The notes: generated by a model not told the origin, from the letters alone. Positions 12,185 through 25,341 are shown, counted from the stretch's first letter. The stretch is DNA of 64,000 nucleotides from Isochrysis galbana (GCA_018136815.1 CM030935.1:5648448-5712447); one strand, 5' to 3'. Numbers and translations are program-made.

Positions 12185-12229
12185 GGGTGGGAAGGGGAAG
12201 GGGAGGGACGGAGGGCTCTTTGGGCGGAG

Positions 12230-12560
12230 GCAGAGGCCACACGGAGGAAGGGCGGCGGGGGAGGGAGAGGAGAGAGAGGAGAGAAGAGAGAGGAGAGAGG
12301 AGAGAGAGGAGAGAGGAGGGAAGAAGAGAGGAGGGACGGGGAGGGGGAGAGAAGGAAGATAGAGGAGAGAGAGAGAGGGAGGAGGGGCGGCGGGGCCTCG
12401 AGTAAGGAAGGAGGACGGAGAGCGCCGACCTCTCTCTCTCTCTCTCTCTCCCTCTCCCTCTCTCTCTTCTCGCTCTTTCTCTTCTTCTCCCTCTCTGTCT
12501 CCTTTCTCTCTCTCTCTCTCTCTCCCTCCCTCCCTCTCTCTCTCTCTCGGAAGAGAAAAG
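12230..12560. promoter_or_regulatory. Polypyrimidine/polypurine tract upstream of the ABCG start
   Basis: Directly 5' of the minus-strand start codon (12182-12184), the sense strand is CT-rich for about 150 bp (12230-12400), then switches to GA (12431-12550). Similar sense-strand CT tracts precede the EF-hand and AAAP genes in this window, which suggests a promoter or 5' UTR role. Confidence 0.4.
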
Positions 12561-12788
12561 AAAACACCCCCCCCCTTTCGACCGGAGGGGCCGTCTTCTC
12601 TGCCTCCCCTTCCGTCCTCTCTGTCCTGTTCAGGGCAGGTGCAGGGGCGAGTCCACTCACTACAGAGGATGGACCCATGACCGCGACCCCGCAAGCACAC
12701 AGGTGATCCTTTTTCAAGTCTGTGGTTGTGGGGTTGATGGCTGATGGAGGCGAGAGTGCAGGATGGCTCCGTTTGAAGTTTGAACGTT

Positions 12789-13568
12789 GGGCCCGGCCAG
12801 GTTTTCGCGAAATGTTTTGCAAAATTTGGGCTCGCTCAACAAAAAAAAACGTGCACGAAATTTGGGTGGGAAACCAACGAAATTTGGGCTACGCTCCCGC
12901 GAAAAGGCGAGGCGCGCGGGGGGGGGGGGGGGCGAGGCGAGGGGGGGGCCGAGGCGAGAGGAGGAGAGGAGAGGGTGAGAGGGGCGAGGGGGGTGGGGGG
13001 AGGGGCGAGGGGGCGGGGAGGGACAGGGTGCAGGATGCAGGGGCGATGTCTAGCGTTGACGACTTTTCCGATGCCGTGCTCGCATGGTGGCATGCGCACA
13101 ACAAATCGTTTCCGGCATGGGCATCCGCCGCTCGTGTGGCTTTTATTTTTATAGCATCTCGCCGAACTCAGTGATCAGCCTCGTGTGAGCGTGTGTTTTC
13201 TTTGCTCCGTGTGATGCATGGTGAGCAACAATCGTTGATGGGTTGATGTGCTCGAGATCGTTTCAGTAATGTGTGCGCTCTGAGTGTGTTGCCTAACAAC
13301 GTATAGAAACAGTGAAATAATGTATGACCATTGATCCAATCCAATTACCAATTACTCTATGAGCTCGTCTACGGTCTAAGGCAAGGTAGCAGGTAGCACG
13401 GGTGCGGCGGCGGCGGTGCGGCGGTGCGTAGGCGTAGGCAGTGGGGCTCGACGAAAAACAAAATTTTCGCGAAAATTAGGGGGAGCCTGTCCGAAAATCA
13501 GTGCAAAAAACACCGAAATTTTCGAAAGAAATTTGGGCAGGTCGGACGCGAAAACCTGGCCGGGGCCA
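12789..13568. mobile_element. Possible terminal-inverted-repeat element
   Basis: Near-perfect 20-bp inverted repeats (GGCCCGGCCAGGTTTTCGCG at 12789-12808; complement with one extra G at 13548-13568) bound about 780 bp. Both ends continue into AAATTTGGG-containing sequence. The interior is G-rich and non-coding. A target-site duplication could not be identified. Related AAATTTGGG sequence occurs at 5710-5840. Confidence 0.4.
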
Positions 13569-15448
13569 AGCCAGTGGTCATGCTCGATCCGTCAGCTTTG
13601 GGTGCCCAGGTTCCAGGTTTGCACTGACAACCCACTAAACAGGGCCCGGCAGCCATGGGGCCCACAAGCGCAAGCGCTCGGCGCTCGGCGGCTGGCGAGC
13701 GCCAGCAGTAAGTAAGAGTACAGTAGCTCTACCTATCTAGGGAGCACGCCGTGAGTTCCCGCAGTCCCGTCCCCCCCCTTGGTATGTTTCCTGTGAGTAA
13801 CGAGAAGTTCCACACAGTTGAACAGACGGCCTCTCTCGCCGCCCTCGATTCACGATGGGGGCACCCGGAGATAATAGAAAGAAACACTGGGTTGATATTA
13901 ATGAACGAGGGCGGCCTCTTTGGACAAGAGTATCCTGCATCCTTTCCGCTCTCCCACCGAATCTCTTCTTTCTTCCGAGAGATTTATTCTCTTCCGTCGA
14001 GGTACTCCGCGCATGGTCCGCTGGGCTTTTCTCCTTTTATTATCTTCTCCTCTCTTCTCTCTCTCTGTCTTCTCTCTCTCTCTCTCTCCCCCTCTCTCTC
14101 TCTCTCTCCCCCTCTCTCCCCTCTCTCTCCTGTTCGTCCGTTAAGCGGAACGAACAGGAGAGAGAGAGAGCAGCAGCAGGAGAGGAGAGAGAGGGAGAGA
14201 GAGCGGCCCTCCTCGACCCTCTCGGGGCTGTATTATCTATTACACGAGGGCGATTTTTGAAATATCCTTGGGTGTGTCCTGGGCGTCGACGGCATCGTCC
14301 TCGCCTCCCTCCCTCCCTTCCCTCTCCTTCTCTCTCCTCTTGCGTGGCGGCGGAGGCCGTGGCGTGCGAAGAGGGGGCTGGCGGTGAGGGCCGTGGGGTG
14401 TATCGAGGAGAGGATGGTCGCTTCGCCCGCGTCCGCGCTGCGCCAGGCGGTACGCACGCCGATAGCAGCGAGAGTCGAGGCAGACGGAGGTGAGAGAGAT
14501 TGGGGAGGGAGGGAGGGGGGGGAGAGGGAGGGAGGGGGGGGAGGGGGGGGGGGGGTGAGAGAGAGGGAGGGAGGGAGGGAGGGAGGGAGGGAGGGAGGGA
14601 GGGAGGGAGGGAGAGAGGGAGGGGGGGAGGGAGGGAGGGAGGGAGGGAGAGAGATGTAGGCCTAACGAGGGGAGAGGTGGCTGGTGGGAGAGAAACGGGG
14701 TGAGATCGAGAAAGGGGAAGAAAGCATGCACACCGGGATGGGGTAGGGGGCGGAGAGGAGAGGATGGGCGGGAGTTGAGGCTGGGGGAGAGCGGGAGAGG
14801 GAAAGGTGAGAAGTTCTAGCCGGGCGCACGGGAGGCAGCAGGCGAGGTGAGGTGAGAGGGTGAGAAGAAGGTTGGGGGAGAGGCACCGGTTGAGGGAGGG
14901 AAAGGGAGGAGGGAGGGGAAGGAGAGAAGAAGGGGGGGGTGGCGAACGGGGTGGGGTGGGTGGGTGGGGGATGGGGAGAGGGCTGGGTGGCAGTTGCAGC
15001 TTGAGATTGACCGCAGTGGGATTGGTAGCGGCCGCAGGCGTGCCCAAACGGACAGGCGGGCGAGGCCGACGAAGCTATGGAGGGGACGGGACTGTGCAAG
15101 CATGCGATTGTTGTATAAGGATCGAAGAGGATGAGGGAGACGCAGTGCCAGGGGGCCGGGAAGGGTGGGGGTGGGGCGATTTGGCGACAGTGGCGGGTCT
15201 AGACCCTGATAAGCAGGAGCGGTGCAGTTAGTCGGAGCGACCAGCCGAGCAGGAGGTCATGGGCAGGGGTCAGCGAGCGCGGTAGGCGTATCTGAGTTCG
15301 CAAAGCGACCTTACCTCTGGAGCGAGGTGGCGGCGCGGGGTTGGGTGAGCAGGCGGCTGACAGGGAGAGGCGGCGCAAACAACAGGCGGAGGTTGGCTTG
15401 GCCCGCGCCCACTCGCTGAGCAACCAATCGCCCCACCCCGCCCACCAG
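13569..15448. other. Intergenic, CT/GA and GGGA repeats
   Basis: Pyrimidine-rich tract at 14040-14130, then a hairpin (14122-14162) and a purine tract to 14205. 14500-14660 is a (GGGA)n-type array. 14700-15200 is purine-rich. An upstream exon of the IQ/WW gene probably lies near 15130-15170 (an ATG at 15131 leads to a GT donor of the right phase), but this is not established. Confidence 0.5.
14500..14660 (+). repeat. (GGGA)n tandem array
   Basis: Tandem GGGA/GGAG tetranucleotides, most regular at 14565-14600 and 14633-14650, with embedded G runs of up to 10. The pattern fits G-quadruplex or triplex-prone DNA. Confidence 0.85.
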
Positions 15449-18400
15449 ACGAGTTCCTCCTCACTATCCGGCCCGAGTACGACGGGCGCAAGGCGTCGGT
15501 CGTGCTTGAGCAGCAGCCCTGCCACTCAATTGTAGGCAACGTGAAGTTGGTACTCGTCATTCAAGCGCCCGGAGGTACTCGCCACGCATGCAACCACGCA
15601 CCGCCGCGCGCCGCGCTCCAGCCCTTATGGCCCCCGCGCGCCGTCGGCCCCCTCCAACAGGCAACGAGCGTTACGTCGACCTGCCGCGAGGCGTGGATGC
15701 GGCGGGCGGCATCCGCGTCAGCCACCCGAGCATGGGCGTCATCTTGGTGCGGCTGGCGCGTAAGCGCCCATCAAGTGCAGCGGGCGGCTCCGGCTCCACC
15801 GGTACGCTGCGCGCGCACGCCGCCGAGGTAGCGCCCTCCGTACTAGGCGAGCCCGTAGCGGCCTGCTCGCCGCCGACCACCTCGCCGCAGCCGCTCATTC
15901 CGCGCGACTTGGCCAACCGTGACTCCGCGAGCCCGCGCCGCTCGGTCACCTTTTCCGACCGCGGTAGGAGCCCTAATGCGCTCAGCGCCGGAGAGCGCCT
16001 CGCCCTGTCCACACCATCGCGACCGTCGCCGCGGTCGCTGCGGCCGCCCACGAGTCTCGATCTGTTCTTCGGCGCCAGCTGCGAATCGCTTGCCGAGGTT
16101 GAAAAGGAGGAAGACGAAGAGGCGGCGGACGTGGAGATTTTGGATGAGCCAACGGCGGGCGCACAGAAGCTTGCTGCAGACTGGGAGCCGCTATCGGTGC
16201 TGAATGGGTACGGCGTCGCCGCCTTCAGCGCGGGGTTGGAGAGGCCGCCCCCGCCGCCGCCGCCTCCTCCGCCGCCGCCCAAGCCCAAGCGGCTGGCCGG
16301 CCCTATGGCCTTTTCCGACGCCTTCATCGCCGAGGCCTCAGCCGCTGGCGTCCGCCTCCGCTCGCTCTTCGACGATGCCTCGCGCGACCCACAGCCGCCG
16401 CCGACGGCGCGCCGCTTGGCCCACGCCGGCCGGCACGCCGACGATGCCGGCAAACCGCTCTCTCGCCAGCTCGGAGAAGGTCGCGCTGATGCGCCCGCTA
16501 GCAGGAACAATGCGCCACGTGAAGCCAAACCACGCCGCTACTCGCTGAACTCCATGTCGGAACGCGCGACATGGCGCGACGTGACACCGGCGGAGCAATT
16601 GCGCGACTGGCTGCTCGACCTCCAGGCGGCGCAGACGGCGCGCGCCAAGGCTCTGGGCGCACTGCATGAGACACTGCGGGTGCAACGCTATGCGCGCGAC
16701 GAGATCCGCGCCGCCGTGCCCGCGCAACGCGAAGCGTTGATGGAGCAGCTACTCGGCCGTGCGCGCGCCGAGGTGGGCGCGCGACTGTTGCAACTGCGCG
16801 ACACGACGGCCGACGTGGTCCTGAATGCCAACGGCTTCAAAGACGCGCTGCTCGACCAGGCGCGCTTCGCTGGCCGCGATGTGACGGCCATCGAGAAGCT
16901 GGGCGATCACTGCGACTCCGAGGTGGTCAACGTGGTTGTGCGCCCGCTCCTCTCGCAGCTCGACTTTGCGCCCCTTCCGTCGGGCACTGATCCGCTGCTA
17001 CTCGAATGGTTCGGCGCCATCGCCGAGGCACAGGAGTCGCGGACGTCCGCCGTGGCCGCCGACGCGCGTGCTGCGCACCGGCCCCGGCCCGCCACAGCGC
17101 GGCCCGCCTTGGGGCGCACCGCGTCTGGCGCCCTGCCGCTGACCGAGGCTAGGCTCGCCGCCGACGCCTTGCCTGTCCAGTGGCGGGGTGTGTCGCCGTC
17201 ACCGACGCCGCCGGCAATGCGGCCTGCCTCCGTACGCACGCCACGCCCAGGGGGTCGGCGCGTCGCGTCGGCACGCCGGCTGCGCGCGCCAGTGGCGGCA
17301 ACACCCGCCATCTTCACCCCTACGGCGGAGCGCATGTACGACTGCCGCGCCGTCGTCACGTCAGGCGGGTACGCGGCGCTCCGCGCCGCAGGCGCGGCCG
17401 ACACTCGCCCGATGAGCGCGCCGCCCGCGCGCGCACCGGCGGCCAGTGCGCCGCCAGCCTCGCCCACGAGTGGCGGCACCGCGCGCGTCGGCACCTCTCT
17501 CTTCGGCGCGCCGTCCTACCGTGACCTCGTCGAGAGGGCGACGGCGGGAGGCGCTACAGGCGCCTCTGTCGGGCGGATTACGCCCCGCGCACGGCGCCAG
17601 GTTGCCGGCGACGCGCTGCCGCCCGCCCGGGGCGCGACGGGCGCCGCCGACGTGTCGGACATCATTGGTGGCCTGCGTGATGTGGCGGAGCTGACACGCA
17701 CGCAGCTGGAGGCCACCCTTGCGGCGACGAACCGCCAAATCACCGAGGTGGCCGGTGGGTGGCTCGGCAGCTCGCCCGCTCCGGCCTACCGCCGCGGCGC
17801 GAAGCACGGCATGATGCCGCGCCAGGCAGGCGACGACGGCGCGGTGGTGGAGCCTGCGCCGCCAGTCACTGACGCGGGCGGCGCCTTCTCGCGCCTGACC
17901 AAACCCGACGGGCCAACCAAAATGCGCCTCAAGCGGGCGGACATTCTTCTTAAGCAGGTGCGCACCCTTCGTTGTCCACCCCACGCGACCCAGCCGTGCT
18001 CGTCCCCGTTCACATCCACGCTCCCATCCCTGCCCAACTGTCTCAACCCGCTCAACCCGCCTCCCACCACTTAGACGGCTCGCCGACTGGGCCTCAAATA
18101 TGCCGAGTTTGGCTCGCTCTCTGCTGACGCGATGCGCGCCGACGAGATGGCACGTGGGCGCGACGGGGCCGCTAGCTGGCATCCAAATCGCCACGGTGTG
18201 GAGATGGCGCGCGTGCTGTACGTGAGCTCCGGCTCCGACGCGTATGGGCCGAACCACGGCCGTTTCAACCCCGAGGAGGCCTACGCCGCCTTGCTAGCTT
18301 CCTACCGGCAGCGGCTGAAACGACAGCACGAGGTGGGCGCCGCTGGACACCTCAGGCGGCTCGCTTCCGTCGGCCCTGCACGCTTCGTGCGACGCTGCCA

Positions 18401-21400
18401 CGTATGAGCGCACGCCGCCCGATGCTCCACCCGACCCTGCCCGGTTTCATAGGTGCTCTCGGCTAAGGTGTTGCAACGGCGCATCCGCGAATTTCTCCCT
18501 GCGTGGCGACAGAAGCACGCAGAGCAGGACGAGCTCATCGCGGCGTTTCGCGCCGGCGAGGCAACCAAGATACAGGCTGTGTGGCGAGGGTTCTGGCTCC
18601 GTAGATCATCGAAACGCGTCGCCGAGCGACTGGAGCTGAAGCGGCGGCGCACCCGGGCGGCCGCGTCCATCAAACGCAGTTGGCGCGCCCACGTGCTGCG
18701 GAAAGCGATAAAGGTGTATGGGTTGCGGAATGCCATAGGCTCGTCTAGCATTTTCATGGCGAAGTGGCGGAGGCAGGTGTGCGCGCGCTCTCAGCAAGCG
18801 GCGCGACCTGGTGTACGGTGATCGCGCGCCCAGCCAAGGCAGCGAGGGCAGCGTCAGTCGCGAGCTCACGAACTCCGTGTGGCTCCTGCAGGTGAGGGCC
18901 TACGAAGCCGAAACGCCCGGGCTGGACGACCCGGAGCCGCACGAGCGGCAGGCGTGCGAGAGGGGCGCACGCGAGCGCATACACGCCGCGCATGAAGCCG
19001 ACGCCATCGGAGGCACCGCAGCGGACGTGTTCTTCAACGCGCCCAGACTCAAGGCAGCAGGGCACAATATCACAGCGCTGCCGACATTGCCGTGGCACGT
19101 GCCGGATCCTCCGACGCCAATCGTTGAGGTAGCGATTGTGGTCCATGAGCTCGAAATCCGGCGTAAGGCAGCCGTCCGGATCCAGGTGTGGCGCCGCGCC
19201 CGTTGCGCGCGCGATGCAGTCAGCCGCGCCCTCGTCGCGTTTGACACCCATTTAACCCCCACCTCCGCCCCGCTCTCTGCAGTCGTGCGCCCGACGCGCG
19301 AGCGTCATCACCTCACACCGACGGCACGCCGCCACACGCGTCATGGCGCGCCACTTCCGTGCCGTGTTCGCGGAGCGCCGCATCCGGGTCAAGGAGACCA
19401 CTACCAAAATCGAAGAGACCATCGTCGCCGAGTACGGCGGCAGGGTAGGCGACGCTCACGCTCACGCTGCCGTGATTCAGGTACGAAAGCCGCCCATCGT
19501 CTCGGAACCCCGCCCGAGGTGCGCTTCGCGCCGCGCTCCTCCACACCCATCGCCTGACCTACTCCAACCCGCGCAGCGAGCGTTTCGCGCATTCCAAAGC
19601 CATGTTGCCCATCTGCCGCGGATTGTCGACTCGGCGCACGAGGGCCTAGAGGCGGCGGCGGATGCCGACGAGAACGAAATCGGCTGGGTCGCGCGCATCA
19701 GCGAAGGGAGGATCGAGCGCATGCACCAGGAGCTCGTGCTGCAGGTACGCGCACGGCCTGGCTGACCATGGACCGGCTGAGGCACCTCAGCAGCGGCGCG
19801 CGGCCGCACTTCACGGCGCCCTAGCCTCATCACCCCTGAACTCCTTGGTGTGCAGCACACGCGGCTGGCGCGCGCCATGATGAAGCGCAAGACGGAACTC
19901 CAAGCGTATGGCTCGGTGCCGCTCTCGCCAGCGGGCGTGCCGCCGCAAGAGTGGTTGCAGCACTTGCGAGGTGCCGAGGACATGCTTTCGCGAGCCGCCG
20001 CCCACGAGCTCGACCTGACCAGCCAGGGCCTCCAACACGAGCAGCAGCGGTTGGACGCGGAGCGCACCGAGCTACGGCAGCTGATCGCATTGGCGCGTTG
20101 TGGCGAGGAAGTTGAGGCGGCGGCGCGTGCCGCACGCGCCCAACTGGAGCGCTGCCGCGGCACGCTCTATCTGTTGGCACATTTACGGTTGATCGCGGGC
20201 GATGCCCCGCTGCCGGCCTCGGTTGCTGGCGGGCGCTCTTCTCTTTATGCAAATCGTTCATTCGGCGGTGGCCTATCGCGGCGCAACTCGATGCGCTCAA
20301 CGGCCTTGCGCCAAAAGCCCTCGCTGCTGGACCGCTACCAATCCGCATTTAGCTTTCATGAGGCGGGGCTCGCGCCGCATCACGGGCGAATGACGGTTCC
20401 ACGCATCTCGGCCGCGTCGCGCCGCGTGCTCTCATGGAAGACAAGGGCAGAGCAGGTGGGTCCCGTGACTTATCCCCCACCCCCCCACCCCCAGCCCACC
20501 CTCCGAGACACAGAGAATTGGATGGCCGGTCCGCCTACTCATGTGGCACACGTGGCACCATCGCACTCGCGTCCCGCTGAGTCCGCGTCGCGCTCGTCGC
20601 ACAGGCAGCCATCGCGGGCCTGCCGCTGGACATGACTGCTTCCGGGTTCGATGCGCACGCCCTTATGGTGCGGGGTAGGCTCGACCGTTCCACACGAGCG
20701 TGGCGAGAGTCGCGGCGGGCTGCCGCAGTCCGCGCACACTTGCGAGCACATCTCGCAAAGCTGGATGGAAAAGCCGCGGCCTTAGACGACATCGCGGCCA
20801 TTTGCTGCGATAGTCAGAATAGGAGCGACGCATCGTTGAAGGCGCAACTCAACACTCGCTTGGAGAGCATCAAGGCATCGCGCACCGAGATGCAGTTGCT
20901 CATCGAACGAGAGGCGCCTGAGCGCGCGCTACTCGAATCGGTGCGCCATTTGTGCGGCGCGCAAATACCTGTTGCCGCACGGCCGCGCCCGCATGGTGTG
21001 GAGACAAGTTCTTACACGCTATCTAATCGGTGCTTAGGTGGAGCACGATTTTCACCAGGCCATGGGTGCCATCGCCACGCTCGACTCCGCCATCGAGCAG
21101 CGGCGCAATATTTTGTCAGCTCAAATCGAGGGGCAGCGGCTACGTTCGTTTGGCCTATTCTATGGCACAGCGCTCGCTCGGCAGGAGCACTTCCTGCGCC
21201 GGCGCCACTTGCGGCAGCTGCAAGCCGACTCGGCTGCCCTCGCCTCGCTCGCGCGCGATTTGGGCCGAGGCGCCTTTCGCGCTGCAGTCGTCTCTGACCG
21301 GGAGGCGGTACGTTTGCGCCATTTCACACGGGCACGCAGCCAGCCACCAGCGTGGTCTTGGCGAGGGCGATAGCCGCCACCTCCCCCTCCTCTCCTCCCA

Positions 21401-24400
21401 TTCCCCTTCCCCACCCCGCCCCCCATCCCGCCCGCTCCCGCTTCATAGGTCACCGAACGCTTGGAGGTGCGGCTTACGGTGGGTCTGCCGCATAATCTCG
21501 TTGACGAGGCTCTCCTTGAGACCATGGCGCGTGATGTCCGTAAATGGGGGGAGGTGGAGACTGACGACGCCGTCGAAATCGGGCGGATGGCAGCGGCAGT
21601 GACGGAGCCGCCATTGGCTAAGCGGCAGGCGCTACTCACGGGTGGCGGCAGCGCCAGCGCCAACGGCACCAACGGCGCAGGCCTCCTCGCCTCGACGGGC
21701 GCCCTCCTCGGCACGGCCAATGCTGAACCAGGGCTCAAGCAGTTTCAAACCGTCGTGGTGCTTTCAATCGAGACGCTCGCCGGAGCCAAGTTGATCTCTA
21801 AGCTCGAAACGGCGCAGCCATCGGATCTGGGCACCGCTTGCTTCAAAGGCTGCGCTCCCGTCCTACTAGATCTGTTTGCCTCGATTGCGAATCGGCGAGA
21901 GCACGGCGGCGTTAATAGGAAGAATTGGATGCGGGCCGCACATGCCGAGCTGCCCGTAAGGCGGATCCAGGTACGCCGCACTCGTGGCCTGCCCGTGTAT
22001 GCCCGGCTCCACGGGCTGCGTTCTCGGGGGGGGTAGCTTTCCGTAGTATAGCTAGCGATTCAACTCAAGCTATCAATTGCTTGGCCGCCTGTGTGCGCCT
22101 GCCCTGCCCTCGCCTCACACCGAGCTACACTTGCCGTCTGCAGATTGCCACAGCCCCGCGCATGCTGCCACGCAAGCACGGCTTCTTCAAGAAGTTGCAG
22201 GCGGCGCGGAACGAGGCACGCGCAATTGCACAAGAACTGGCGACCCACTCGGCGTCGCGCCCTGCGAAGCAGCGTGGGTTTGGCACTGGCTCATGGGAAT
22301 GGTGCCTCGGTGCGCTCGAGGCACTTGGCCAGCGCGGGATCTACGATCGCGAGGCCTTGCCGTCGCACCTGCTAGAGGGCCTCGGTGGCGACGAGGAGGA
22401 GGGCGAGGAGGAGGGCGGTCAAGGCGACGAAGAGGAGGAAGAGGGGGAGGAGGAGGTAGACGAGCATACTAGCGCGCGCCGGTTGTCGCACGCGGCGCAC
22501 GCCTGGGGCGGCAAGGGGGGCGAAGCCGACGCCGCGGGGGACGTGGAGGCCGCCGCGATGGCTCGCGCAGCGCTAGAAGCTGAGGCAGCGAGGGCGGCGG
22601 AGGCCGCGGCGCGCAAGCGCCAAGGGCGGGAGGCCAAGGCGCGCCGAGCTGCGTTAGGTCTGCTTGAGCGACGCCAGTCCACCGAATCGGTCATGAGCTC
22701 TTACGCCGTGTCCGAGTCAGACGCCGATGCCGGCTCGCCGACATCTTCGCTGACGTCGTTGGCCCGGCACAACCACGGTTTCTCTTCTGGATCACTCCCC
22801 GACGAGCGGCGCCTGTTGTCCCGCGGATCGGTTGCGCACGCGGCCGCGGCCCACCGTTGGGCTGTGACGTCCGAACGGCTGCGGATGGCCACGACGGTCG
22901 CTCGAGAGGCAGCGGTCATCGAGGCTGTGATGGTAGCCAACACTGCGCTGCCGCTCCATGAGGCGCTCCTTGCCTCAAAGACCGAGTCCCGCGAGCTCAA
23001 GCAGGCAGTAGCGATGAAGGCGGCATTCCCGCGCATCCTTGTTCGGCTAGCCGCCGATGGCGACCCAAATGGTACAGAGAAGATGGCGCTCGAGCTCTCG
23101 GATGCGCGGCGAAAGCGGGGAGAGGCCGAACTGCCATGGGACGCCTTTCGGGACGTGAGTGCGGATTTGAAGCGCCACATCTGGGCTCTCCAGGTGAACG
23201 GCGCCTGGCATGCGCGCACCTCTGCGCGCTCCATCCAGCTGCATGACACCCCTACCCTTTGCCCGTACGCACTCGCTCCGTTCCACGCCGCCCACACTCA
23301 CGCCAACCGCCCCGCAATGGCCGCCGCCACCCCATTGCAGGTCTCAGATACAGAGCTCGAACGCCAGGTTGCCGAGCACCACAATGCCAAGGAGATCATG
23401 CGCGTCGCTCAAGGCACCGCATGGGCGCTCTCCCCCCCCCTCCGCCATTTCGAGCCCGTCTACCGGCCCACGCTGCCGTTTGCCGTTGCGTCGGCAATGG
23501 GCGCGTCCGACGTGCGTCTGCCATGGGTCGAGAGATTGAAGAGCCGAGTACTCCTGCGTGCCGCGCGCGCCGCCGCTGCCCAAGGACTCGCCGACATGGA
23601 TGCGACGCGGCAGAGGTTAATTGAGGCCGCCGGCTCCGACGCCATGCTGGGCAAGGAGCCCTTGTTGACTGCCCCACCAATGGCTGGGAGTCTGCTCCTC
23701 GAGCCGAGTCCCCCCTCGCCTCCGACAGCCATGCGCTCCTTGGGCAGTGGCTTTGTACGACGGGGCCGGCGCTCCATCTGGGGCAAGCGCAACGCCTTGG
23801 AAGAACGCAGTCCGGAGGAAATTGAGGCGGATGCGAGGATGCAGAGGCAGATAGCGACGGCGCAACTTCGCCTTCGTGGTTACTATGGCCAGTTGGCAAC
23901 CACCGCCTCGCTTCGCCCTCGGACCAAAATGCTCGTGGAACGGTCCGTCTCGGTCGCCATGGTGAGCAACCCCTCCCCCCCCCTCCGTCCCCTCCCACTA
24001 CACCCCCCGACCGCGCTCCAGTCTCGCGGCTCCTACCTGCTCAAAAGATCAACCCACGTTCCCACTCACTGTGTTGCCCCCTCCCCAGCTCCGGGACATG
24101 GCCCGCCAACTCGGCATCTCCTTGCACAAGGACTCGCGCGAGCTGCACGCCCTCCCCTTTGCGCTCTTTTGTTTGGTGTGCCCGCTTCCGGTGCACTGGG
24201 CCGAGGAGCCGTCGATGAGCCGCGGAGTGCCGACATGGCTGTTTGTGAACCGCCTCACGAAAGTCACCACGTCAGAGCACCCGTATGCTGCGGCGATGCG
24301 GCCAATGGTCCGCGCGGCGTTGCGGCGACATAAGGTAGCCAACAAAAACAAGATGGCGACCGAGCTCCTCTGCCGCGACTGGGTGCAGTTTTGCATCCCG

Positions 24401-25341
24401 CGCGGAGGCTCACAGGCGCCGACCCCGCAGTGGCACAATCTGCGCACGGGGGAGCGGTCGGATGAGTTCCCGCGGTTCCCGTCGGACATCCCGCGTGAGG
24501 CGATTTACGAGCGAAATCCAGGCTGGCGAGCACAGGTGTGACCCCGCAAAACTGAATGTGGTGCTCCTCGTCGTTGTTCCCGCCATCTTTCCATGCCAAG
24601 AGACGGGACTTCCGCTTGCGCCCAGGCTCTGTCGAGCATTACATGCCCGGCTCGGCCCCTGGCTGCGCGTCGTTTGCTGAGCATCTGCCCGCTACTGCCC
24701 TCAGGCACGTATTGTGCAGCTCTTCTACGAGGAGTCGAGCGTGCGCTGGCTCGTCGGTTTTGGGGCGGGGGCACCTCGGTCGTCCAACACGATGCGAAAG
24801 CAGCACTCAACCTCGCGTGCCGTTGCGTTGCGGCGGCGTCCTCGGCTGATGATTGAGGTGATCCACGCCGCCGAGATTCTCGGGATCGATCCGGTGCGTG
24901 CGCCTGCCTTGAGGAAGAGATGGCCTGCTCCACGCACCGCCGACGCGCGGCTTCCATCTGGCAAGTCGTTGCACCTGTCTTACCCCATGATCGGTGTTTC
25001 CGACCTCGGCTCAGATCCGCGAGCCCCAGCACATGTGGCTCGCAGAGGAAGCGCTCTCCCTCGAACTTCCCATGGGCTGGCGCGCCTACGAGGCGCGCTC
25101 CGGGCACGAGTACTACCACAACGAGCTGCTCGAGCTCCGACAATGGCAGCATCCGAACTTGTCCTATCTGATCGCGCTCCTGCGTACGTTCCAGCAGCGC
25201 GATCGCATGGCCCAGCAGATTGCGGCTGTAGCTTTCTCCAACGGGGACGACGATCAGCACACCATCCAGAAGCTACAGGAAGAGGCATGGTCGCCCCCAC
25301 CGCGGCCGCGGCTCAATGCTGGACGCCGCAGGACGATGTGA
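15449..25341 (+). CDS. Giant IQ-motif and WW-domain protein (N-terminus unresolved)
   Basis: Exons: 15449-15574, 15661-17957, 18075-18332, 18453-18776, about 18799-19185, 19283-19480, 19577-19744, 19856-20455, 20605-20970, 21038-21307, 21449-21970, 22144-23193, 23341-23961, 24089-24535, 24705-24893, 25015-25341; about 2,716 residues. IQ motifs (calmodulin-binding) include ATKIQAVWRGFWLRR and AAASIKRSWRAHVLRK; two more appear only after splicing (AAVRIQ-SCARRAS across 19185/19283; AAVIQ-RAFRAF across 19480/19577). An acidic/Ala-rich coiled region follows (22380-22640). The C-terminus has WW-like segments: HWAEEPS...FVNRL (24190-24270), WVQF...WHNLRTGE (24380-24450) and MWLAEEAL...PMGWRAY...YYHN...WQHP (25030-25150); the last is preceded and followed by CEP164-like context. 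This suggests a cytoskeletal or ciliary/centrosomal scaffold, as inference only. The 20970 donor (GTTGCC) is weak, and the 18777-18798 junction is odd. The first exon and start codon are missing. Confidence 0.75.

Noticed and set aside
11649-12405. Purine-rich plus-strand frames near the ABCG start
   Set aside because: They overlap intron 1 and the CT/GA upstream tract and show no domain.
12049-12822. Minus-strand frame through the CT/GA tract as an N-terminal extension of ABCG
   Set aside because: Only the part from 12184 reads as a clean signal peptide; upstream is repeat translation.
14040-15047. 335-codon Pro/Ser-rich minus-strand frame
   Set aside because: Translation of GGGA and GA arrays; no conserved feature.
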